Shown piece after piece: positions 43,023 through 51,308 of a stretch of 64,000 bases of DNA. This DNA comes from Streptantibioticus cattleyicolor NRRL 8057 = DSM 46488 (lineage in GTDB: Bacteria; Actinomycetota; Actinomycetes; Streptomycetales; Streptomycetaceae): positions 558,001-622,000 of the forward strand of contig NC_017585.1 of assembly GCF_000240165.1 (NCBI RefSeq), written 5' to 3'. The notes below the pieces were generated by a model, which ran no database searches, was not told the DNA's origin, and saw nothing but the letters and a program-made list of their open reading frames with translations. Each line of letters starts with the position of its first letter. The stretch's first letter is position 1. Both the position numbers and the translations under genes were made by a program.

Positions 43023-43188
43023 GGCGGCTCCACTCCTGCTCGATCGTGCGGTGACCGAGGCCACTGTGTCCGCACCGGCCGGGCCCCGGCACCGGAACGC
43101 GCCGGAACCCACGCGAACGGGGCACCCCGGCCAGTCCCGCGCGCCGCCGGTAGCATCGCCCCCACCGCCACCTCCCGTGAGGACCGCC

Positions 43189-43863
43189 ATGCCCGCCGAG
43201 CCGCGCGAACTCGCCGATCTGCCCTTCGCCGAGGCGCTGCGCCCGCTGGACGGCGCGCCGGAGGACGACGGCCACTACGACACGGTGCGCGTGGACGGCG
43301 GTGTCTTCGAGGACGTCGAGGCGGGCGGCGCGCGCTTCACCGAGTCGGCGTTCTCGTCGGTGACGTTCGCCGGCGGTGGTATGCGGCGCCTGCGCTTCAA
43401 CGACGTGTGGCTGCACACCACACGCTGGCTCGGCACCGATCTGGCGGAGTGCGACTGGCTGGACACCGAGGTGGTCGGCGCCTCGTTCGCCGGTGTGGTG
43501 GCGTTCGGCGCCCGGTGGCGCCGGGTGACGTTCCACGACTGCAAGCTGGATTCGGTGAACCTGCGCTCGGCCGCCCTGCGTGACGTGCGGTTCGTCAACT
43601 GCCTGCTGCGCGACGTCGACCTGGGCGCGGCGACGCTGCGCGATGTGGCGTTCCCCGGCTCGACGCTGGAGGGGCTGCGGCTGGGCAAGGCCCGGCTGAC
43701 CGACGTCGACCTGCGGGACGCGGCGGCACTGGAGATCGCCGAGGGCGCCGACGGACTGCGCGGCGCGGTGATCAGCACCTCTCAACTGCTCGATCTGGCC
43801 CCGCTGTTGGCCCGCACGGTCGGCGTGACCGTACGCGACCGGGATCGACGTCGGCAGGTGTGA
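43189..43863 (+). CDS. Pentapeptide-repeat protein
   Basis: This 224-residue protein is built mostly of five-residue steps with a central Leu, Phe or Val (FTESAFSSVTFAGGGMRRLRF, VNLRSAALRDVRFVNCLLRDVDLGAATLRDVAF) from about residue 40 to 190, forming a right-handed quadrilateral beta helix. Such proteins can mimic DNA (Qnr, MfpA, giving gyrase protection) or act as scaffolds, but the function here is not readable. A TAGCAT box lies about 33 bases before the ATG. No signal peptide is seen. Confidence 0.88.
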   Translation: MPAEPRELADLPFAEALRPLDGAPEDDGHYDTVRVDGGVFEDVEAGGARFTESAFSSVTFAGGGMRRLRFNDVWLHTTRWLGTDLAECDWLDTEVVGASFAGVVAFGARWRRVTFHDCKLDSVNLRSAALRDVRFVNCLLRDVDLGAATLRDVAFPGSTLEGLRLGKARLTDVDLRDAAALEIAEGADGLRGAVISTSQLLDLAPLLARTVGVTVRDRDRRRQV

Positions 43864-43905
43864 GACGTCGCGGTGGCCTTGCGTCGATCGACGGAGCGTA
43901 CTTAG

Positions 43906-43917
43906 CTTGACGTCAAG
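43906..43917. promoter_or_regulatory. Palindrome CTTGACGTCAAG before the monooxygenase
   Basis: This perfect 12-bp palindrome lies 40 bases before the monooxygenase ATG and resembles TTGACGTCAA-type MarR operators. No regulator gene is adjacent. Confidence 0.6.
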
Positions 43918-43956
43918 AGATCAAGGCCAACCGCTTCCCCTCCGAGTGGAGTTGTG

Positions 43957-45504
43957 ATGTCCGCTGCGCGGAATTCCCCGGTGTCCGAAGGTTCCCGGCG
44001 CTACGACGTGGTGATCGCTGGCGGTGGCCCGGTCGGGCTGCTGCTGGCCTGTGAGTTAGGGCTGCGGGGGATACCCACCCTGGTGCTCGAACGGCTGCCG
44101 CCGGGCCGGGACGAGCCACGCGCGCTCGCCCTGCATCCGCGCACCCAGCAGATCCTGGACCGGCGCGGGCTGCTGGACGACTTCCGCGCCGCGCAGGAAC
44201 GCGCGGGCGGCTGGGCCTTCTTCCGCCGCCACATCGACAACAGCGCGCCCCGCGGCCACTTCGCCGGCATCTGGCGGCTGGGCCGGGCCGAATCGGTCGA
44301 GGCGCTGCCGGCCGGACTCTTCGTCCAGCGCGAGGACATCAAGGCGATCCTCGCCGGACGCGCCGCCGGACTCGGGGTCACCATCCGGCACGGCGCCGAG
44401 GTCACCGGGGTGCGGCAGACCGCGGACGAGGTGGTCGCCGAGGTACGCGACGACTCCGGGGAATCCGTGGTGCGCGCCCGTTACCTGGTCGGGTGCGACG
44501 GCGGACGCAGCACGGTGCGCGGCGCCGTCGGCATCGCCTTCCCCGGCACCGAGCCGACCTCGGTCTCCCGGATGGCGCTGGCCACGGTGCCTCAGGACGC
44601 CGATCTGCCGACCGGCTGGGTACGCACCGCGACCGGGTGGTTCATGCGGATGCCGGACGGCCGGATCGCCGCCACCGAGTGGGACGTGCCGGAGGACCTG
44701 AGCACCCCGCCCACCCTGGAGGAGTTCAACGCCAGCGTCCAGCGGGTCACCGGCAGCCGGACCGCCCTCACCGACCCCAAGTTCGTCAGCCGCTTCACCG
44801 ACGCCACCCGGCAGGCCGAACGCTACCGGGCGGGCCGGGTCTTCCTGGCCGGCGACGCCGCCCACATCCACTTCCCGGCCGGCGGCCAGGGCGTCAACCT
44901 CGGCCTCCAGGACGCGGTCAACCTGGGCTGGAAGCTCGCCGCGCGGTGCGCCGGCCACGCCCCCGACGCGCTGCTCGACACGTACTACACCGAACGCGCC
45001 CCGGTGGCCGCCCGGGTGCTGCACAACACCCGGGCCCAGTCCGCCCTGATGCGTCCGGGCCAGGACACCGACGCGCTGCGCGACCTGTTCAGCGACCTGA
45101 TGGAGATACCGGAGGTCAACTCCCGGCTGAGCGCGCTGATCTACGGCAACGACATCCGCTGCCCGGTGCCCGGCGCCGCCCACCCCATGGCCGGTGCCTT
45201 CGTCCCCGACACCGCGCTGGCCACGGCGGACGGCCCGGTGCGGCTCGCCGAGCGGCTGCGGTCCGGACGGCCGCTGCTGCTCGACCTCGGCGACGGAGCG
45301 CAGGACGCCGCCCACCCGTGGCGGGACCGGGTCGACCTCGTCCCGGCCACCTCGCCCGACCTGGACGTCCGCGCGCTGCTGATCCGTCCGGACGGGTACG
45401 CGCTGTGGGCGAGCGACCGCCCGGACGCCCTGGCCGCCGGGCGGGACGACGAGGGGTTGCGCACCGTGCTCACCGAGTGGTTCGGCGCCCCGCTCGACGA
45501 CTGA
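43957..45504 (+). CDS. FAD-dependent aromatic monooxygenase (group A), contains a TTA codon
   Basis: This is a 515-residue flavoprotein of the p-hydroxybenzoate-hydroxylase type. The FAD motif is YDVVIAGGGPVGLLLACELG near residue 20, the DG motif YLVGCDGGRSTVR near residue 175, and the second FAD motif FLAGDAAHIHFPAGGQGVN near residue 305. A thioredoxin-like C-terminal domain follows. Homologues hydroxylate polyketides or inactivate rifamycins. Codon 34 (44056-44058) is TTA, the codon read by the developmental tRNA BldA in Streptomyces. GAGTGGAG precedes the ATG. Confidence 0.92.
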   Translation: MSAARNSPVSEGSRRYDVVIAGGGPVGLLLACELGLRGIPTLVLERLPPGRDEPRALALHPRTQQILDRRGLLDDFRAAQERAGGWAFFRRHIDNSAPRGHFAGIWRLGRAESVEALPAGLFVQREDIKAILAGRAAGLGVTIRHGAEVTGVRQTADEVVAEVRDDSGESVVRARYLVGCDGGRSTVRGAVGIAFPGTEPTSVSRMALATVPQDADLPTGWVRTATGWFMRMPDGRIAATEWDVPEDLSTPPTLEEFNASVQRVTGSRTALTDPKFVSRFTDATRQAERYRAGRVFLAGDAAHIHFPAGGQGVNLGLQDAVNLGWKLAARCAGHAPDALLDTYYTERAPVAARVLHNTRAQSALMRPGQDTDALRDLFSDLMEIPEVNSRLSALIYGNDIRCPVPGAAHPMAGAFVPDTALATADGPVRLAERLRSGRPLLLDLGDGAQDAAHPWRDRVDLVPATSPDLDVRALLIRPDGYALWASDRPDALAAGRDDEGLRTVLTEWFGAPLDD

Positions 45505-45524
45505 CCCCGGCCCGCCGGGACCGG

Positions 45525-46694
45525 TCAGCCACCACCGGCGGCCGGCCCCGGCGGCACCGTCACCCGGCGGACGACCAGCGCCGCCGCGTCGTCGTCGAGT
45601 GTCCCGGCGGTGTGCGCGAGCAGATCGGTACGCAACTGGTCGATCAACTGCCGGGGCGAGGCACCCGTGGCGCACCGGGCGACCCGGGCGGCCAGCGGGT
45701 AGAAGACACCGCTCCGGTCGCGTCCCTCGCTGATCCCGTCGGTGTACAGCAACAGGCTCTCCCCCGGACGGAACGGCACGGTCTCCACCCAGTGGCGGTC
45801 GCCGGGACGGAAGAGGTTGAACGGCGGCGACGGCGCGGTGGCCGCCAGGGTACGCACGCCGCCAGCGCCGATGAGCAGCGGTGGCGGGTGCCCGCAACTG
45901 AGCAGGTGGACCACGGTGTCGTCCTCGGGGACCTCGACGAGCAGCGCGGTGGCGAAGCGTTCGTCCACATCGGCAACGCCCGGGCCGCAGGTCTGCCGCG
46001 AGTAGCGTTCCATGCTGGCCTCCATCCGGTCGGCCAGCGCCGGCAGGTCGGGGGCCTCGGGCGCGGCCTCCCGGAACGATCCCATCAGCACCGAGGCCAC
46101 CTGGACCGCGGGCAGTCCCTTGCCGCGTACGTCGCCGACGAGCAGCCGCACGCCGAAGCGGGTGCGCTGGGCCTCGTAGCAGTCGCCGCCGATGTGCGCC
46201 TGGGCCGCCGCGGCCAGGTACATCGACTCCATGCGCAGCGGGCCGAGCCGGTCCGGCAGCGGGTGGAGCAGCGCCTGCTGGGCGGCCTCGGCGACGTCGC
46301 GTACGTCCCGCAGCGTGCGCTCCCGCTGCCGGCGCGCCCGGCTGGCGTACCCGGCGGCGGCCGTGACCACCATGATCACCGCGAAGGTCAGCCACGAGGC
46401 GGGCCGGTCCAGCAACTGGAAGTGGGCCACCAGCACCGCGTCCACCACGAGGGCGAGCACCCCGATCAGCACCGTGCCGGCCACGTCCCAGGTGGCCGCC
46501 GCCAGCGCCGGGGCGGCCACCAGCAACCGGTTGATCAACACGTCCACCGGGCTGAGCAGATCGAGCACCGTGATCGCCACGATCAGCGCCAACGGCAACA
46601 ACCGGGCCCAGCGGCCTCCGCCGACCCCGTCCGGCCGGCGCCACCACCCGCTGACCACCCGCCGCGCCCACCGCACCGCCCTCGTCCGCACCAT
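45525..46694 (-). CDS. Membrane-anchored PP2C (SpoIIE-type) phosphatase, paralogue 3
   Basis: This is a protein of about 389 residues with the same build as those at 13152 and 36384. Its N-terminal helices contain VLDLLSPVDVLINRLLVAAPAL, and the catalytic domain has GGDCYEAQRTRFGVRLLVGDVRGKG, CGHPPPLLI, LLLYTDGISEGRD and TLDDDAAALVV. It is the most diverged of the three. The start at 46694 (MVRTRAVRW) is the best guess among several in-frame ATGs (46748 is another). It is convergent with the monooxygenase; a hairpin including both stop codons (CTGACC...GGTCAG) lies between them. Confidence 0.85.
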   Translation of the reverse strand: MVRTRAVRWARRVVSGWWRRPDGVGGGRWARLLPLALIVAITVLDLLSPVDVLINRLLVAAPALAAATWDVAGTVLIGVLALVVDAVLVAHFQLLDRPASWLTFAVIMVVTAAAGYASRARRQRERTLRDVRDVAEAAQQALLHPLPDRLGPLRMESMYLAAAAQAHIGGDCYEAQRTRFGVRLLVGDVRGKGLPAVQVASVLMGSFREAAPEAPDLPALADRMEASMERYSRQTCGPGVADVDERFATALLVEVPEDDTVVHLLSCGHPPPLLIGAGGVRTLAATAPSPPFNLFRPGDRHWVETVPFRPGESLLLYTDGISEGRDRSGVFYPLAARVARCATGASPRQLIDQLRTDLLAHTAGTLDDDAAALVVRRVTVPPGPAAGGG

Positions 46695-47039
46695 CCCTGG
46701 ATCACCTGGCCACGGCCCCCGGATCGCCTCTCCCCCATCGTCCCTCATCCCCGGCATCCCGTCGCAGCGGAAGCGGCACGCACGACCGCCACGCGGCCCG
46801 CGCGGCCCCGGACGACGCGACGCGGGGTCACCGGTGCCGCCCCGCCCCCGGCCACACGTCGGCCCCGCGTCCCTCCAGCACGCGCCGCACAACAGCACAT
46901 ACGTCAGGCCAAGCCGCCGCCGCAGGTCAGCGCCACCGTCCCCGGCCCGCGCCCACGGGCCCATGCCGGGCCGGGCGACACAACACCGGGGCACCGGCCC
47001 CACCCCGCTCCGGGCCGACGGAGCGGCGGCGCGGCGGGA
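46695..47039. other. 345-base gap without a gene
   Basis: Between the PP2C start and the NTPase stop I see only GC-rich sequence with frames that lack coding bias. The minus-strand PP2C frame stays open far upstream, but its translation (rich in Arg, Gly and Cys) looks non-coding. No operator or hairpin stands out. Confidence 0.5.
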
Positions 47040-47615
47040 TCAGTGGTGGTGGCCTCGGTCGCGGAGCCAGGCTCGGGCGTGCTCCAGCGGGGCGCGCCGC
47101 ATCGTCCAGCGCATGCGGTCGGCGAAGGACATCTCGCCGAGCGTGCGGCCGGTGTCGGCCACCTCGAAGACGGGGGTCCAGCCGCCGAGTCCGCCGCGGG
47201 CGTCGATGAGGCGTCCTTCGGTGCGTCCGGTCCACACCTGGCGTTCGCCGCGCCAGGCGATGCCCACGGCGCTGACCGCGGTCGCACCGGCCGGGGCGCC
47301 GGGCGGCAGCGCGGCCTCCTTGAGGCGCTGGGCGCCCATGCCTTCCACGAACCACTTGACCAGCGCGCCCGGCAGGCCGTTCCAGGACTCCACGAAGAGG
47401 CCGGTGTCCTCGACGAGCACGGGTGCGGGGAGATCGAGTTGGGCGACCTGGTCGAGTTTGTGCTCGACGACCACCTGGACGTCGGTGGACTGGATCTCGG
47501 TCAGCTCGACGGCCGCCGGCTCGACGCCGGGGAAGACGGCGGCCACCTCTTCCAGCTTGATGGGGTTCTCACTGGCGAGCAGGATCCGGTTCGTGCCGGT
47601 CGCCGGCTGGCTCAT
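47040..47615 (-). CDS. Ham1/RdgB-like non-canonical purine NTP pyrophosphatase
   Basis: This 191-residue protein has the family start RILLASENPIKLEEVAAVFPG, VEHKLDQVAQLDLPAPVLVEDTGLFVESWNGLPGALVKWFVEGMG (two pieces) and the GLGGWTPVFEVADTGRTLGEM region matching the GFGYDPxF motif of ITPases, but with changes. RdgB/ITPase enzymes hydrolyse dITP and XTP to limit mutagenic nucleotides. The altered signature suggests a divergent paralogue, not the housekeeping copy. The start at 47615 was chosen over 47663. Confidence 0.85.
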   Translation of the reverse strand: MSQPATGTNRILLASENPIKLEEVAAVFPGVEPAAVELTEIQSTDVQVVVEHKLDQVAQLDLPAPVLVEDTGLFVESWNGLPGALVKWFVEGMGAQRLKEAALPPGAPAGATAVSAVGIAWRGERQVWTGRTEGRLIDARGGLGGWTPVFEVADTGRTLGEMSFADRMRWTMRRAPLEHARAWLRDRGHHH

Positions 47616-47702
47616 CGTGGGGTGGGGCCTTTCCTTCGCCGAGGCCCCCGGCCGGGGGCTCACCCATTCGTACCATCAGGCGGTGAGGGCTGGCGCGTGC
47701 AT

Positions 47703-48503
47703 TTACTGCCGGACGGCGGTGACGAAGGCGGTGGTGACCGGGGCGGGGAGCGGGCGGCCGTGGCGGGCGGCGACGGCGTCCAGCGGGTGGGTCTCGGGGG
47801 CCCAGCCGTGGGCGCGCAGCCAGTCGGCGGTGCCGGGGCCGAGGCCGCCCTTCCACAGCGTGGTGATGTGGCGCACGGAGGGGTCCGGCGGGACGGCGGC
47901 CAGGTCGCGTCCGCGTTCCAGGGCGAGGTGGCTGCCGGGCGCGGACAGCGCGGTGACCGTGGTCATCAGTCGCGCCGCCTGCTCGGCGGTGAGGTACACC
48001 AGCAGCCCCTCGACCAGCCAGGCGGTGGGCTCGGCCGGGTCGAAGCCGGCCGCGCGCAGCTGTTCGGGCCAGCCCGGGTCCACCAGGTCGGCGGGGACGG
48101 CGGTGCGGTCGCAGCGCGGTACGGCGCCCCGCTCGGCGAGGACGGCGTGCTTGAGGTCGAGGACGGCCGGCAGGTCGACCTCGTACAGCCGGGTGCGCGG
48201 CGGCCAGTCGAGGCGGTAGGCGCGGGTGTCCAGCCCGGCGGCGAGGAGGACGACCTGCCGGTGCCCGGAGGCGAGCAGCCGGTCGTCGTAGAACCGGGTG
48301 CGGTGGACGACGTGCAGCAGCAACGCCCTGGCGAGCGGCCCGGGGGTGCGGTCGTTCCGGCGCGGCTCGCCGTACGCGGCCACGAAGGCGGCGGCGTACG
48401 GGTCGTGGAAGAGCCGGTCGGGCCGGGCGCTCTCGTAGGCGCGCGCCCGGGCCACCGATATCGCCGTCGCGGAGACCGCGCCGAGGGGTCGGGGGGTCGT
48501 CAT
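47703..48503 (-). CDS. Class I SAM-dependent methyltransferase (TIGR00027/LCM-like)
   Basis: This 266-residue protein has the actinobacterial Ppm2/LCM-like pattern: SVARARAYESARPDRLFHDPYAAAFV, the SAM motif VVLLAAGLDTRAYRLDWPPRTRLYEVDLPAVLDLK (two pieces), then WLVEGLLVYLTAEQAARL. Members are leucine-carboxyl-methyltransferase-fold O-methyltransferases, often of secondary metabolites. It is divergent from a MarR gene, and the operator-like palindrome at 48514-48536 lies right at its 5' end. Confidence 0.92.
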   Translation of the reverse strand: MTTPRPLGAVSATAISVARARAYESARPDRLFHDPYAAAFVAAYGEPRRNDRTPGPLARALLLHVVHRTRFYDDRLLASGHRQVVLLAAGLDTRAYRLDWPPRTRLYEVDLPAVLDLKHAVLAERGAVPRCDRTAVPADLVDPGWPEQLRAAGFDPAEPTAWLVEGLLVYLTAEQAARLMTTVTALSAPGSHLALERGRDLAAVPPDPSVRHITTLWKGGLGPGTADWLRAHGWAPETHPLDAVAARHGRPLPAPVTTAFVTAVRQ

Positions 48504-48513
48504 GGCGGCAGGT

Positions 48514-48547
48514 TACATCGGTGCAGATGTATCTGCCGCTATATATT
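48514..48547 (+). promoter_or_regulatory. Operator and leaderless promoter between methyltransferase and marR
   Basis: TACATC-N6-GATGTA (48514-48531) overlaps the perfect palindrome GCAGAT-GT-ATCTGC (48523-48536). A TATATT -10 box (48542-48547) follows, seven bases before the marR ATG, so marR should give a leaderless transcript. The palindrome covers the -35 area of marR and is 11 bases from the methyltransferase ATG. Confidence 0.7.
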
Positions 48548-48554
48548 CGCCGCC

Positions 48555-48974
48555 ATGGACGGGGTACGGCTGCTCGGACTCGGCAAGCGCCTGACCGAGT
48601 TGGGGCGTGAGGTGATGGACGGGGCGGGGCCGGTCACGCTGACGCCCGGGGAGATCGCGGTGGTGGCCGACGTCCTCCGGCACCCGGGCAGTTCGGTGCG
48701 GGAGATCGGGGCGCGTACCGGCTTCGCGCAGAGCCATGTGTCCAACTCGGTGGCCCGGCTGCGGGAACGCGGGCTGCTGGAGACCGCCCGGGACTCCGCC
48801 GACGGCCGCCGCACCCTGGTCCGCCCCACCGCCCGGGCCCGCCGTGCCGTGCGCGCCCGCGCCGACCGCCCCGCCGACGAGGTGATCGCGGCGGCCGTCC
48901 CCGACGCCGCCACCGCCCGGCGGGTCACCGCGCTCCTCGACGAGCTCTCCGGGTTGCTGCTGCCGCCCCGGTGA
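48555..48974 (+). CDS. MarR-family regulator
   Basis: This 139-residue winged-helix regulator has LTPGEIAVVADVLRHPGSSVREIGARTGFAQSHVSNSVARLRERGLL (two pieces) followed by wing ARDSADGRRTLVRPTARARR. It is divergent from the methyltransferase gene and probably represses both from the shared palindrome. No ribosome site precedes the ATG, in line with a leaderless message. Confidence 0.88.
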   Translation: MDGVRLLGLGKRLTELGREVMDGAGPVTLTPGEIAVVADVLRHPGSSVREIGARTGFAQSHVSNSVARLRERGLLETARDSADGRRTLVRPTARARRAVRARADRPADEVIAAAVPDAATARRVTALLDELSGLLLPPR

Positions 48975-48986
48975 GGCGGCCTCCGG

Positions 48987-49673
48987 TCAGCCGTCCACCG
49001 GGACGTGTTCGGCGGTGTAACCCACCTTCAGCCGGCCGCCCTTGACCTTCACCGAGCGGATGGCGACCCCGGTCAGCAGGGACAGGTCGGGGACGTGGGT
49101 GCCGGCGCAGAACTCGGTGGCGTACCCCTCGATGGTGATCGTGCGGCGTCCGTCGCGTTCCCCGGGGATCACCGGGAGCGCTTCGGCGAGCGGTTTGCCG
49201 AGGCGTTCGGTGAGCCCTTCGGCGAGGGCGTCCTTGTCGCAGTCGAGGCCGCCGAGGTCGTACTCGACGCGGGCCTGGCCGGGGAAGTGGTTGCTGCCGA
49301 CGTGACGGTAGCCCCACTCGTCGATGAGGGCGTCCACCAGGTGCCCCGCGGTGTGCAGCGCGGCGTGGAGGCGGCGCAGCGCGGGGTCGATCCGGGAGGT
49401 CACCGTGGTGCCGACAGCCACCGCCTCCCGCGGCCACGCGGCATCCGCCGGGCAGGTCAGGTGGACCAGCCCGGGGCCGGTGTCGCGGACCGGGCGGACC
49501 TCGACCTGGTCGACCCAGCCCCGGTCGTCGGGCTGCCCCCCGCCCTGCGGGTGGAAGATGTTGTCGGCCAGCGCGATGCGTACCGTGTCCGGTCCGCGTT
49601 CGGCGCTCACCACCCGCGTCGACGCCTCGTAGGCGTAGGTGTCCGTCAGATAGATCTGCCGCTGCTGGGTCAC
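48987..49673 (-). CDS. Alanyl-tRNA editing protein (AlaX-like)
   Basis: This is a 228-residue protein related to the editing half of alanyl-tRNA synthetase, which removes Ser or Gly wrongly attached to tRNA-Ala. The N-terminal barrel has FHPQGGGQPDDRGWV. Zinc ligands are HTAGH (near residue 108) and CAGTH (near residue 193). Both pairs are intact, so it should be active. The GTG at 49673 sits six bases after GGGGTG and was preferred over ATG 49721. It is convergent with marR. Confidence 0.9.
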   Translation of the reverse strand: MTQQRQIYLTDTYAYEASTRVVSAERGPDTVRIALADNIFHPQGGGQPDDRGWVDQVEVRPVRDTGPGLVHLTCPADAAWPREAVAVGTTVTSRIDPALRRLHAALHTAGHLVDALIDEWGYRHVGSNHFPGQARVEYDLGGLDCDKDALAEGLTERLGKPLAEALPVIPGERDGRRTITIEGYATEFCAGTHVPDLSLLTGVAIRSVKVKGGRLKVGYTAEHVPVDG

Positions 49674-49849
49674 AGAGTTCACCCCAAAAGTCGCGTCACG
49701 CGATGTCCGGCTCTTCGACAAGCGTGCGCATTATGGCAGTTGTTCCCCTGCGGCATGTCCACTCTTGGGCGGATTACGCCGGTACGACAGCGCCGCGCGG
49801 TGCGGTGCCGTCGTACCGGTGGTGCCGTGCCGGTGCGGCGGGCGTGCGG

Positions 49850-50422
49850 TCAGCGGGCCGCGGGCTCCCAGACCGGCAGCCAGACGTCGTTGGCCAGGCC
49901 GCCGTGCTGGCAGGTGTACTGGATCAGCGGGTTGCCGTGGCCGAGGCCGCCGCGTACGTTGAGGCACTTGCCGCTGGCGCGGGACACCACGTGGTAGCCG
50001 TTGCCGGCCGGGACCAGCCGCCACTGCTCGTTGGGTGCGGTGTCGCAGTGGTACTGGATGACCTCGGCGCCGTCCTCATGACCGCCGCCCCTGACGTTGA
50101 GGCACTTGCCGCTGTTGACGGAACGGAAGGCGAAGAAGCCGTTGTCGAACTCGTGGGGTTCCCACAGCTGGTTGGGGGCACCCGTCCAGGCCCACTGGAT
50201 GACCCGGGCCATGTCGTCGTGGGAGGCGCCCGACACATCGGCGACCTGTCCCGGGGCGGCGGCCAGCCGCAGGCTGACCCGTTCGACATCTACGGCCCGG
50301 GGTGTCGCCGCTCCGCTCGCCGGGCGTACCGCAGCCGCCGGGGTGAGCGACCCCCACGCCAGGGCTCCCGCTGCCACTCCGGCGATCAGGCCCGCCCCCA
50401 CGCTCCACCGCTTGCGCATCAT
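49850..50422 (-). CDS. Secreted ricin-B-type lectin (beta-trefoil)
   Basis: This 190-residue protein has a Sec signal (RKRWSVGAGLIAGVAAGALAWGSLTPAAA) and a C-terminal RICIN domain. The repeats show QxW-like ends (APNQLWEP, APNEQWRLV) and paired Cys motifs (SGKCLNVRGGGHEDGAEVIQYHC and SGKCLNVRGGLGHGNPLIQYTC, the second one base-pair cluster later). These modules bind galactose, xylan or similar sugars. There is no attached catalytic domain, so it is a free lectin. GGAAGGACGAGG precedes the ATGATG start. Confidence 0.88.
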   Translation of the reverse strand: MMRKRWSVGAGLIAGVAAGALAWGSLTPAAAVRPASGAATPRAVDVERVSLRLAAAPGQVADVSGASHDDMARVIQWAWTGAPNQLWEPHEFDNGFFAFRSVNSGKCLNVRGGGHEDGAEVIQYHCDTAPNEQWRLVPAGNGYHVVSRASGKCLNVRGGLGHGNPLIQYTCQHGGLANDVWLPVWEPAAR

Positions 50423-50701
50423 CCTCGTCCTTCCTCCAGACGTGCGTCGGACGATCGGTCGCGCCCGCGCCGACGGATACGCCACGCGCATCACGACAAC
50501 GCACAGATCGTGCGCCAACACGATTAGCGACTGATCCGCCACAGAAGGTATCGGTCACGAACCGCCCGTCACAGGGCGGAACGGAAGCGATCACCCGGCT
50601 CCGTACGCCCCCGCACGCCCGTCCGACCGGGTTTGGCTCCCCGAACGGGTGACGTCCGGGGGCGGCAGGGGTGACCGGCGGCGGAGGTGATCGTTTCTGC
50701 G

Positions 50702-51295
50702 GTGAGCAGGTCGACTCGTCGGACGGGAGTGGTGGTCGTGGTGCTTGGTCGAGGGACGTTGGCGGGGCTGGCGGTGGCCGGGGTGCTGGCGGGGCAGGTG
50801 GTGGGCGGGCCGGCCGTGTCGGCGGCCGAGCCCGGCGACGGGCCGGTGCCGGCCGCCTGCCGTGCGCTGGCCGACGCGTGGAGCAGGCTCCCGGTGCGCC
50901 ACTACCGGCTCCCGGCCGGCCTGAAGGAGGAGGCCGTCGGCTATGTGACGGCCAACCTCGGCCGGTTCCTGCCGCTGCTGTCGGAGTCGCGCTGCCACAA
51001 GCTGGAACGGCACTACGCCGACGAGCACGCCCGCCGGGCCCTCGCCGCCGAACTGGACTCCTCCTGGGACGCCACCGCCGGCCCCGGGTGCGCCAAGGGC
51101 GCCGAGGCCACCTACCGCACCGTCCGCCGTGAACTCCCGCGGGCCCAGCGCATGTTGGGCCCCGACCGGCTGACCAGCGCCGAGACCGGGCTCCTCGACG
51201 AGGCGTGGGTGGCCGTCTGGCGCGACCTGGCCGCCTACGGACACCCCGCGCCGCGGTGCCGCACCGCCTACCTGAAGGTGGCCAGGAAGCTCTGA
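50702..51295 (+). CDS. Secreted protein, unknown function
   Basis: This protein of about 197 residues has a signal peptide (GTLAGLAVAGVLAGQVVGGPAVSA) and an all-helical mature domain with four Cys (AACRALAD, ESRCHKLE, GPGCAKGA, APRCRTAY), likely two disulfides. The leader contains GGAGGTGATC, an almost complete anti-16S match. GTG 50702 is 14 bases after GGAGG, while GTG 50687 overlaps it. I recognise no family. Confidence 0.7.
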   Translation: MSRSTRRTGVVVVVLGRGTLAGLAVAGVLAGQVVGGPAVSAAEPGDGPVPAACRALADAWSRLPVRHYRLPAGLKEEAVGYVTANLGRFLPLLSESRCHKLERHYADEHARRALAAELDSSWDATAGPGCAKGAEATYRTVRRELPRAQRMLGPDRLTSAETGLLDEAWVAVWRDLAAYGHPAPRCRTAYLKVARKL

Positions 51296-51308
51296 CCGCC
51301 GCGCGTCC

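Noticed and set aside
45501-45527. CTGACC...GGTCAG between the monooxygenase and PP2C stops
   Set aside because: It also contains both stops, but the arms are CTGACC with a 16-base middle, so I did not count it with the CTGACG-N3-CGTCAG family. It may simply be a terminator hairpin.
44493-48974. A 1493-codon open frame on the plus strand
   Set aside because: Only its last ~140 codons (marR) are real. The rest is the shadow of the monooxygenase, PP2C, NTPase and methyltransferase genes, with Arg/Gly/Pro-rich composition and no domains.
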